A stretch of 60,613 nucleotides of DNA from Flavobacteriaceae bacterium (GTDB taxonomy: Bacteria; Bacteroidota; Bacteroidia; Flavobacteriales; Flavobacteriaceae): NCBI GenBank assembly GCA_947446865.1, contig CANFHX010000016.1:1-60613 (forward strand), given 5' to 3'. Positions 34,822 to 42,417 of the stretch are shown one piece after another. The notes under the pieces are model-generated. The model saw nothing but the letters and a program-made list of their open reading frames with translations, was not told the DNA's origin and made no database searches. Made by a program: the position numbers and the translations under genes. The first letter of the stretch is position 1. Each line of letters opens with the position of its first letter.

Positions 34822-35712
34822 ATGCTTAATAAAATATTAATTTCATTTTTTATCAGCTTTAATTTATCAGCTCAAATTAATAATGAGAAGATTGACTATG
34901 ATAAATATCAAAAAAATCAATTCAAAAATGAATTTGTTCGAGACTCTGTATTTAAGGTTCTTACATTACTAAAAGATGAGATACTTAAAACAGCTCTTGA
35001 TGAAAAAAGAATAATCATAGAAAAAACAATAGTATTACTACAAACTCAAATTGACGAAACAATTTTAAAAGATATTCAAAATGAGTTTGAATATATTAGA
35101 AAGAATCCATCTTATTCCGAGGCTCCAAAACTACTTTTATTTAGAATTAAAAGACGAGAAGGAATAAAACTATATGATGAAATTAATACTTTATATAAAA
35201 ATTTAGCTATTGAAGTTAAAAAATCTGAAAAAGGAATTGAACTAAATCAGGCATTAATTGAATTTGCAAATAGTAGAATTGGTAGTAATGCACCTCCTTT
35301 TTTTTTAAAAGATATTAATAAAAAAATAATTTCTTTAGGTCAATTTGAAAATAAGGGATATGTTCTTATTGATTTTTGGGCAAGTTGGTGTGCTCCTTGT
35401 AGACAAGATTTCCCTTTTCTAAAGGAAATGTATTCCAAATATAAAGATAAAGGACTCAATATTATTAGTATATCACGTGATGAAAAAATTGACTCTTGGA
35501 AAAATGCTATAGTTAAAGATAATATAGAATTTTGGACTCATATATCAATTAAAGAAAACAATAGTGATATTGAAAAAAAATATTTTGTCAATGCAATTCC
35601 TGTCAAAATTTTAATCGATAAAGAGGGAGTTATTATTGGCAGATGGAGAGGTGGAGGAGATGAAAATAAAGAAGAAATTGAAAAAATGTTTATAAAAATC
35701 TTTGAAAAATAA
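34822..35712 (+). CDS. exported TlpA/ResA-like thioredoxin
   Basis: 296 residues. The N-terminus MLNKILISFFISFNLSAQ is a signal peptide. A helical, lysine-rich region (~25-150) precedes an AhpC/TSA-Redoxin type thioredoxin domain (~155-296) with FWASWCAPCRQDFPF, C190 and C193, and the cis-proline loop NAIPVKILID. These are periplasmic thiol-disulfide oxidoreductases. In this operon it probably isomerises or reduces disulfides in the Cys-rich peptide, or keeps its partner reduced. 24 bp separate it from the VKOR fusion gene. Base composition is strikingly AT-rich. Confidence 0.87.
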   Translation: MLNKILISFFISFNLSAQINNEKIDYDKYQKNQFKNEFVRDSVFKVLTLLKDEILKTALDEKRIIIEKTIVLLQTQIDETILKDIQNEFEYIRKNPSYSEAPKLLLFRIKRREGIKLYDEINTLYKNLAIEVKKSEKGIELNQALIEFANSRIGSNAPPFFLKDINKKIISLGQFENKGYVLIDFWASWCAPCRQDFPFLKEMYSKYKDKGLNIISISRDEKIDSWKNAIVKDNIEFWTHISIKENNSDIEKKYFVNAIPVKILIDKEGVIIGRWRGGGDENKEEIEKMFIKIFEK

Positions 35713-35736
35713 TAATTTTTTAAATCCAATAAATAT

Positions 35737-37293
35737 ATGAGTAATGAATTTAACCACTTTTTCCAATATTTGGAAAAAGAAGAAATATCTATTGATAAGT
35801 CAGAATTTTTATTCCAAATACAGTCACATCCAGATTATCCATCATTATTGTCGGTGGCTGATACATTAAACTTTTTAAATATTGAAAACGGCGCTTTAAA
35901 AATTATAATGTCTGAAATAGATTTATTGCCTAATAGATTTATTGCTTTATTAAATGAGAAACATCAAGTACCTTTATTGTATTTTCTTGAAAAGAAAAGA
36001 GATTGTTTTGTTCAATATAAGGATGGTAACAAAACTATTCTAACGAAAACTGAATTGGAACAACAATGGAATGACGTTGTTTTATTGGTAGAAAAAACAG
36101 AAAAAGATAAAAAAAACATAAGAAATAATTACTCATTTATTTTTTCCATTTTATGGTTTTCCTTTTCAATAATTTTATTAATTATTTTCCAGAATAGTTA
36201 TCAATCAAACTTATTTTTTATTTTTCCAGTTTTTGGAATTGTTTTTTCTGTAGCAGCATTAAAAGATTTATTTGGCACAAAAAGTGAACTATTAAATGAT
36301 TTTTGTAATATTTCAACTACAACAAGTTGTTCTACTATTATTGGATCAGACAAATGGAAAATATTTAAATATTTGAATTTTAGTGATTTAAGCATTGTTT
36401 TTTTTGCTTTTCAGATTATAGGATTATTTTTATTCGTTCTTTTAGGTCAAGCGGGTAGCTTTCTTTTTATTCAGAAAATATTGTCGATTACATCAATTCC
36501 AGTTATAATTTTATCAATTTATTTTCAAAAATATATTGAAAATAAATGGTGTCCAATATGTCTAGTGATTATAACTTTAATATTTCTTGAAATAGGATAT
36601 TTGATAGTTTTTGAAAACGAAAATACTTTATCTAAATGGACTATTCTATTGTGCTTTTTTATTTTTTTTAGTATATATACTATATGGGTACGATTAAAAA
36701 AAGTTCTTTTAGATTTAAAGGATTTGAAAGAGTTTCAATTAAAAGGGAATAGGTTTATTCGTAATTATACAATTTTTAAACAAAACTTAATCAAGTCTGA
36801 AAAATTTGAATTTCCATACTATTCTGCAATTTTAGGAAATAAGGATAGTCAAACAGAAATAGCAATAATAACAAACCCCTTTTGTGGATATTGTAAAGAT
36901 GCAGATGGGTTATTAAATAAAATATTGAAAGCTAATAATAATCTTAAAATTAAGATTATTATGAATGTAGACTTAGAAAATGAAGATGAGAAAAAAAGTA
37001 AACTATTTAGAAGCCTTTTAGCCATATATCTTGAATCTGGAGTTTTAGAGTTTAATAAAGCATTAACGGAATGGTTTGAACAAAAGGACATTAATATATG
37101 GTTAAAGAAGTATGGAACTATTAATAATGTTATGAAAATTGATGAAATTTATTTTAAGCAAAATCAGTGGTGTAAAAGCAATAATTTTCATACAACTCCT
37201 TTAATTTTTATTAACGGGTATAAATACCCTAAAATCTATGATAGAGATAATCTTGAGTACTTTATAAATGAACTAATTGAAGATAATTTTTAA
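35737..37293 (+). CDS. C39-like / VKOR / DsbA-like thioredoxin fusion
   Basis: 518 residues in three parts. Residues ~1-120 resemble a C39-peptidase-like domain (SHPDYPSLLSVADTLNFLNI) without a catalytic cysteine, as in non-catalytic leader-binding domains. Residues ~130-330 are a membrane VKOR domain with C190 and C198 in the loop and the redox pair WCPIC (C272, C275). Residues ~350-518 are a DsbA/DsbG-like thioredoxin domain with FCGYC (C383, C386) and cis-proline TTP. VKOR oxidises its thioredoxin partner with quinone, so this chain is a self-contained disulfide-forming system. The C39-like domain could hold GG-leader peptides. Followed by a short spacer and the DUF6734 gene. Confidence 0.87.
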   Translation: MSNEFNHFFQYLEKEEISIDKSEFLFQIQSHPDYPSLLSVADTLNFLNIENGALKIIMSEIDLLPNRFIALLNEKHQVPLLYFLEKKRDCFVQYKDGNKTILTKTELEQQWNDVVLLVEKTEKDKKNIRNNYSFIFSILWFSFSIILLIIFQNSYQSNLFFIFPVFGIVFSVAALKDLFGTKSELLNDFCNISTTTSCSTIIGSDKWKIFKYLNFSDLSIVFFAFQIIGLFLFVLLGQAGSFLFIQKILSITSIPVIILSIYFQKYIENKWCPICLVIITLIFLEIGYLIVFENENTLSKWTILLCFFIFFSIYTIWVRLKKVLLDLKDLKEFQLKGNRFIRNYTIFKQNLIKSEKFEFPYYSAILGNKDSQTEIAIITNPFCGYCKDADGLLNKILKANNNLKIKIIMNVDLENEDEKKSKLFRSLLAIYLESGVLEFNKALTEWFEQKDINIWLKKYGTINNVMKIDEIYFKQNQWCKSNNFHTTPLIFINGYKYPKIYDRDNLEYFINELIEDNF

Positions 37294-37307
37294 TTAGAAA
37301 TGGATTT

Positions 37308-37424
37308 ATGAAAAATGAAAATGAAATAGTACGAATTGCAAAATTATTTAATTTAAAAAATGTGAAAGCAAATAGCATATATGCAAGAAAACCAGCGATA
37401 CAAATTAAAACTAATATTGATTGA
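37308..37424 (+). CDS. possible small ORF
   Basis: Encodes 38 residues (MKNENEIVRIAKLFNLKNV, then KANSIYARKPAIQIKTNID). It sits between the VKOR fusion and the DUF6734 gene. There is no GG motif, signal peptide or cysteine. It could be a small immunity or regulatory peptide, a remnant, or noise in AT-rich DNA. Confidence 0.3.
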   Translation: MKNENEIVRIAKLFNLKNVKANSIYARKPAIQIKTNID

Positions 37425-37494
37425 TATAGGGTATTAACAACTTAAAATCAACTTATGTCTTTAAGTACTAAAATAATTAAGTCCATTTATAAAA

Positions 37495-38832
37495 ATGAAA
37501 ATAATTCAAAGTTTTTGGTCTGGTAATCAAACCGAGTTAAATAATTTTTATGGCTGGTATTCTAGTAAACATAACTGGTTGAGTTGGATATTAAGTTGTA
37601 ATCAATTAGTTAAATATCATAAAGAAGTAGAATTATATACTGATAATTTTGGTTACGAAATATTGATAAAAAGATTAAAATTACCCTATTCAAAAGTTCA
37701 TGTAATATTAGATGAATTAAATGATTATGATAAAAATTTATGGGCAATAGCAAAAGTAAGGACATTCCAATTACAAAACGAAGCCTTTTTACACGTAGAT
37801 GGAGATGTGTTTGTTTGGGAATCATTAACTGAAAAGTTTAAAAAGTCAAATTTAGTTACCCAAAATCTTGAAATTACAACCAAATATTACAGGGATAATT
37901 GGGACATTATTTATCCGCAGCTTTCATTCTTGCCGAATGAAATGGAAGATTATCATAATGAAAACAGCAATTTAGCTTGTAATATGGGAATAATAGGCGG
38001 AAATAATATTGAGTTTTTTAATTTATTCACTGAAAAAAGTATTGAATTTGTGAGTAAAAACAAATTCAATTTTAAAGATACAAACGCTTTGAATTTTAAT
38101 GTTTTTTTTGAGCAAGTTCTTTTTTATGAAATGGCAAAAGTTTCAAATGAGAAAATAGATTTTTTAATTGATGAAATATCACTAGACAATAATTATCAAG
38201 GATTTGGTGAATTTGATAAAGTCCCACAAAAAAAATATTTACATTTATTGGGAGTTTACAAAAGAGATTCTTCTGTATGTAAAGCTATGGAAGTTTATAT
38301 AATGAAGTATTATCCTGAAAGTTATTCTGTACTTATGAAAATAATTAATGAAGACCGAAAAAATACTACTGAAATAACTTTTTTAAATAAAAATGAAGTT
38401 GACAAACTCATTAAAGGATTTGAAGCTGAATTAAAAAATGATATTGTGAAAGTTGATAATTTTCTTCTTAAAAGAGATTTATTTGGTCAAGATTTGCCTT
38501 TGAAACTAGATGAACTTTTGCAATCGAATATTAATTTTATAATTGTTAAATTAAATTGCTTTAACTTCAAGACTGAAACTATAGCTGATTTTGAGATTAA
38601 ATATATTGAAATACAAGAGCAAAATCATGTGAATAGAAAATATGATTTAGATGAGATTGATGAAATAATATTATTTGAATTAAATAAATCTGTTGATTAT
38701 AATACATTTATAAGAAGAATTAAAGAGTATATAGATGAAGAAGAAAAAGATACATTGAATGAGTTTTTATTTCTTGTAAATCAAAGATTAAGAAATTATC
38801 TTATCTTGAGAATTATTGCTATTTACAATTGA
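37495..38832 (+). CDS. DUF6734-family glycosyltransferase-like protein
   Basis: 445 residues, no signal peptide. The N-terminal ~290 residues look like a GT-A glycosyltransferase: IQSFWSGNQTELNNFYGW start, ELYTDNFGYEIL, KLPYSKVHVILDEL, and the metal-binding style motif FLHVDGDVFVW near residue 100. The C-terminal ~150 residues are acidic and unrecognised. I recall this family as DUF6734 of Bacteroidetes. Its 3' end overlaps the exporter start by 4 nt (TTGA), so the two are translationally coupled. In glycocin clusters such an enzyme modifies Ser, Thr or Cys of the peptide; here that is inferred. Confidence 0.75.
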   Translation: MKIIQSFWSGNQTELNNFYGWYSSKHNWLSWILSCNQLVKYHKEVELYTDNFGYEILIKRLKLPYSKVHVILDELNDYDKNLWAIAKVRTFQLQNEAFLHVDGDVFVWESLTEKFKKSNLVTQNLEITTKYYRDNWDIIYPQLSFLPNEMEDYHNENSNLACNMGIIGGNNIEFFNLFTEKSIEFVSKNKFNFKDTNALNFNVFFEQVLFYEMAKVSNEKIDFLIDEISLDNNYQGFGEFDKVPQKKYLHLLGVYKRDSSVCKAMEVYIMKYYPESYSVLMKIINEDRKNTTEITFLNKNEVDKLIKGFEAELKNDIVKVDNFLLKRDLFGQDLPLKLDELLQSNINFIIVKLNCFNFKTETIADFEIKYIEIQEQNHVNRKYDLDEIDEIILFELNKSVDYNTFIRRIKEYIDEEEKDTLNEFLFLVNQRLRNYLILRIIAIYN

Positions 38833-41081
38833 AGACATTTCCTAATTATAAACAAACCGAAAGTAAGGACTGCGGTCCAACTTGTTTAAAAATCATTGCC
38901 AAGTATTATGGTAAGGTTTTAAATATTCAAACATTACGAACGTTATCGGAAACTACCAGAGAAGGAAGTAATTTATTAACATTATCTGAAGCTGCTGAAA
39001 GTATTGGTTTTCGTTCGCTTGGGGTAAAATTAAGTTTAGAAAAATTACAAGAAGCTCCATTACCTTGTGTCTTGCATTGGAATAAAAATCATTATGTGGT
39101 TCTTTATGAAGTTGGGAGTAGGAAGTTGGGAGTAGGAAGAAAAAGAGAAGTTTATAAAGTATCCGACCCTGCAATAGGATTAATAGAATATACCCAAGAA
39201 GAATTTTTAAAGTTTTGGATAGGTAATAATGCGGATGAAACTACAGAAGAGGGCATTGCTTTATTGCTAGAGCCAACACCAAAATTTACAAGCCCTCTAA
39301 CCCCCGAAGGGGGAATTGATGATGAGGGTGCTAAAACCTTTGGGTTTGGTCTTTTATTCAAATATATTTTCCCCTATAAATCCTTTGTAATACAGTTAAT
39401 CATTGGGTTATTAGCTGGTAGTTTATTGCAACTTATATTTCCGTTTCTTACGCAAAGTATTGTGGATGTTGGTATTCAAAATCAAAATATTCAATTTATC
39501 TATTTGATTTTATTTGCGCAATTGTGTTTGTTCTTTGGTAAAACGGCATTAGAGATTATTAGAAGTTGGATATTGTTGCATCTTTCTACTCGAATAAATA
39601 TTTCTTTGATTTCTGATTTCTTTATCAAATTAATGAATTTACCAATTTCATTTTTTGATGTTCGAATGACTGGAGATATTATGCAACGTATTAATGACCA
39701 CCATCGCATTGAGCGTATTCTTACTACTTCTTCATTAGATGTCTTATTTTCTGTAATAAATATGTTTATCATGGGTAGCATTTTAGCCTATTATAATTTG
39801 AAAATATTTGCAGTTTTTTTTATTGGTAGTTTCTTTTATTTTTTATGGATTACGTTATTTTTAAAACGAAGAGAAAAATTAGATTACAAACGTTTTGCTG
39901 AAGTAAGCCAAGAGCAAAGCAAAGTGATTGAATTAATTAACGGCATGCAAGAAATAAAATTGCATAATGCCGAAAAACAAAAGCGTTGGGGTTGGGAGTA
40001 CATTCAGGCACGATTGTTTAAAGTTTCTATGAAAGGATTGGTCTTGGAACAAACTCAAAATATTGGTTCTAACTTTATCAATGAATTAAAGAATATTATT
40101 ATTATTTTCTTGTCGGCTAAACTTGTAATTGATGGTCAAATCACATTAGGAATGATGATGGCAATTAGTAGTATTGTAGGAAGTTTAAACGGCCCTGTAG
40201 TGCAACTCATCAATTTTATTAGAGAGGCTCAAGATGCTAAAATATCCTTAGCACGATTATCTGAAATTCACGAGAAAGAAGACGAAACACAGCAAGAAGC
40301 AACTCAAACGCACGATATACCAGAGAATTGTTCTATTGTAATTAAGAATTTATCTTTTAGATATATTGGTTCGGGTGTGAATGTGTTAAAGAATCTAAAT
40401 TTAACTATCCCTGCCAATAAGATTACTGCAATAGTAGGAACTAGCGGAAGTGGTAAAACGACCTTAATGAAATTGTTGTTGAAGTTCTATGAACCTAATA
40501 AAGGGGAGATTATTTTGAAAGGCTCGGATGGGATTGCTTCGTTACCACTCGCAAGGACAGCCCAAAAAACCTGGCGTAATCATGTGGGAGCGGTAATGCA
40601 AGAAGGGTATATTTTTAGCGATACTATTGCCAACAACATTGCTATTGGTGTAGATGTGATTAATAAAGAACGGTTGGTTTATGCTAGTGATGTGGCTAAT
40701 ATAAAAGAATTTATTCAGGGGTATCCTTTGGGTTACAACACCAAAATCGGAATGGAAGGTGTTGGAATGAGTACTGGACAAAAACAACGATTATTAATTG
40801 CACGTGCTGTATATAAAAATCCTGAAATGCTATTATTTGACGAGGCAACTTCTGCCCTTGATGCGAATAATGAAAAAGAAATTATGGAAAAACTAGATAT
40901 TTTCTTTAAAAATAAAACGGTTGTTGTTATTGCACATCGTTTAAGTACAGTTATGAATGCCGACCAAATTGTAGTTTTAGAAAAAGGAAAGATTGTAGAA
41001 ATAGGTAATCATCAAGAATTAGTAACTTTAAAAGGGAGTTATTTTAATTTAGTTAAGAATCAATTACAGTTGGGAAGTTAG
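38829..41081 (+). CDS. C39 peptidase-containing ABC exporter
   Basis: 750 residues, TTG start overlapping the previous stop. N-terminal C39 peptidase: C15 in KDCGPTCL, H88 in WNKNHYVV, D113 in VSDPAIG. Membrane domain ~175-480 (SFVIQLIIGLLAGSLLQLIF). Nucleotide-binding domain with Walker A GTSGSGKTT, a modified signature STGQKQR in place of SGGQ, and Walker B MLLFDEATSALD. This type cleaves after GG and exports the peptide. Two repeat-like insertions are read in frame: a duplicated 14-mer at 39111-39138 and a hairpin at 39293-39318. Partner adaptor follows 6 bp later. Confidence 0.95.
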   Translation: MKTFPNYKQTESKDCGPTCLKIIAKYYGKVLNIQTLRTLSETTREGSNLLTLSEAAESIGFRSLGVKLSLEKLQEAPLPCVLHWNKNHYVVLYEVGSRKLGVGRKREVYKVSDPAIGLIEYTQEEFLKFWIGNNADETTEEGIALLLEPTPKFTSPLTPEGGIDDEGAKTFGFGLLFKYIFPYKSFVIQLIIGLLAGSLLQLIFPFLTQSIVDVGIQNQNIQFIYLILFAQLCLFFGKTALEIIRSWILLHLSTRINISLISDFFIKLMNLPISFFDVRMTGDIMQRINDHHRIERILTTSSLDVLFSVINMFIMGSILAYYNLKIFAVFFIGSFFYFLWITLFLKRREKLDYKRFAEVSQEQSKVIELINGMQEIKLHNAEKQKRWGWEYIQARLFKVSMKGLVLEQTQNIGSNFINELKNIIIIFLSAKLVIDGQITLGMMMAISSIVGSLNGPVVQLINFIREAQDAKISLARLSEIHEKEDETQQEATQTHDIPENCSIVIKNLSFRYIGSGVNVLKNLNLTIPANKITAIVGTSGSGKTTLMKLLLKFYEPNKGEIILKGSDGIASLPLARTAQKTWRNHVGAVMQEGYIFSDTIANNIAIGVDVINKERLVYASDVANIKEFIQGYPLGYNTKIGMEGVGMSTGQKQRLLIARAVYKNPEMLLFDEATSALDANNEKEIMEKLDIFFKNKTVVVIAHRLSTVMNADQIVVLEKGKIVEIGNHQELVTLKGSYFNLVKNQLQLGS
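39111..39138 (+). repeat. tandem 14-bp duplication in the C39 domain
   Basis: GTTGGGAGTAGGAA occurs twice in direct succession and adds GSRKLGVGRKRE-type residues between the catalytic H88 and D113 of the exporter peptidase. Confidence 0.8.
39293..39318 (+). repeat. in-frame palindromic repeat in the exporter gene
   Basis: CCCTCTAACCCCCGAAGGGG, with arms CCCCC and GGGGG around GAA, is G+C-rich within AT-rich DNA and encodes SPLTPEGG in the linker between peptidase and membrane domains. Such sequences are usually intergenic in flavobacteria. Confidence 0.75.
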
Positions 41082-41086
41082 AAATT

Positions 41087-42412
41087 ATGGAAGACAAAAA
41101 CACCTCTTTTGAATTAAGAAGCGAAGAAGTACAAGAAATACTTACTCGGGTTCCACATTGGTTAATCCGTTGGGGGTCTGTGGTGGTATTACTGATTTTA
41201 GTTTTGCTTTTTTATGTTTCTTGGTTAGTGAAATACCCCGATATCGTTTCTACTCAAATTGTGATTACAACTGCTATTCCCCCCCAAAAATTAATTGCTA
41301 AAACGTCCGGTAAAATTGAAATAATTCTTGTAAAAGATAGAGCAATAGTTTCTGAAAATGAACCATTGGCGGTAATTGAAAATGCGGCAAACTATAAGGA
41401 TGTTTTAAGGCTTTTACAAACTATTAATGAAATGGAAACCACCCCGCCTTTCAGGCACCCCTCCAAAGGAGGGAAATTTTTGAAGGATTTTCCTTTTGAG
41501 AAATTTGCTAATGCGCAACTTGGTGAAATAGAAAGTTCTTATGCTGTTTTTCAAAAAGAATATAGTGCCGAAGAACTTAATTCTAAATTGCAACCGTATA
41601 AAGTAGAAGGGACTGCTCAAAGTCAGGAAGCAATTCAATTAAGAGACCGATTGGGTATATTAGAATCGCAAAAAAGTATTAATCAAAATGAAATTGAACT
41701 GCAAAAATTGGATTTAGATCGTTATGAAACCTTGTTCAAGAAAGGAATAATAGCTTCCCAAGAAATCGAGAAACATAGATTAACTTATTTGCAAACGGAA
41801 CGAAGTTACCAAAGTTTATTGAGTTCTATATCGCAATTAAAATCCTCCTTGAATGACTTAAACAAGAATAGTAAGACCACCCAAATTAATGAAAATAAAG
41901 AAAATGTAAATTTAGAACGGAATGTTATACAGGCATTTTACCAACTAAAAAAAGCACTTAAAGATTGGGAGTTGAATTATGTTTTGCGGTCTTCTATTAA
42001 TGGTAAAGTTTCTTATTTACAACTTTGGGCAGAAAACCAAACAGTAAATGCTGGAGATAATGTATTTGCTGTGATTCCATCAAGTGAGAGTAATTATATT
42101 GGCAAAATAAAAGCTCCAGCCCAAAATTCTGGTAAAATTAAAATAGGACAAAAAGTAAATATTCGATTGGCAAATTATCCCGATAGAGAATTTGGAATTA
42201 TCAACGGAACCATAAAAGCAATTTCATTAACGCCCGATAAAGATGGTAATTTACTTATGGATGTTTCGTTGCCCAATGGATTGAAAACTTCCTATAAAAA
42301 ACAAATTATTTTTCAACAAGAAATGTCAGGCACTGCAGATATTGTAACCCAAGACTTGAGGTTAATAGAACGATTTTTATACCAGTTTAGGGATATTTTT
42401 AAAAGAGGATAA
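41087..42412 (+). CDS. HlyD-family periplasmic adaptor of the peptide exporter
   Basis: 441 residues. One N-terminal membrane helix (~30-50), barrel-sandwich strands (KLIAKTSGKIEIILVKDRAI), a coiled-coil hairpin (~150-290, QLRDRLGILESQKSINQNEI), and a C-terminal beta-barrel (SSINGKVSYLQLWAENQTVN). HlyD proteins link an inner-membrane exporter to an outer-membrane channel; no TolC homologue is in the window. The segment PPFRHPSKGG near residue 120 is encoded by a palindromic repeat (41441-41473). Last gene of the peptide cluster, convergent with the antiporter gene 5 bp away. Confidence 0.93.
   Translation: MEDKNTSFELRSEEVQEILTRVPHWLIRWGSVVVLLILVLLFYVSWLVKYPDIVSTQIVITTAIPPQKLIAKTSGKIEIILVKDRAIVSENEPLAVIENAANYKDVLRLLQTINEMETTPPFRHPSKGGKFLKDFPFEKFANAQLGEIESSYAVFQKEYSAEELNSKLQPYKVEGTAQSQEAIQLRDRLGILESQKSINQNEIELQKLDLDRYETLFKKGIIASQEIEKHRLTYLQTERSYQSLLSSISQLKSSLNDLNKNSKTTQINENKENVNLERNVIQAFYQLKKALKDWELNYVLRSSINGKVSYLQLWAENQTVNAGDNVFAVIPSSESNYIGKIKAPAQNSGKIKIGQKVNIRLANYPDREFGIINGTIKAISLTPDKDGNLLMDVSLPNGLKTSYKKQIIFQQEMSGTADIVTQDLRLIERFLYQFRDIFKRG
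41441..41473 (+). repeat. in-frame palindromic repeat in the HlyD gene
   Basis: CACCCCTCCAAAGGAGGG contains a 6-bp stem (CCCTCC/GGAGGG) with an AAA loop, G+C-rich within an AT-rich gene. It encodes PPFRHPSKGG just before the coiled coil. Confidence 0.75.
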
Positions 42413-42417
42413 TCTTA

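Noticed and set aside
34572..42412. Lanthipeptide or sactipeptide assignment for the peptide cluster
   Set aside because: No LanB/LanC/LanM-type or radical-SAM enzyme is present; the oxidoreductases fit disulfide formation better.
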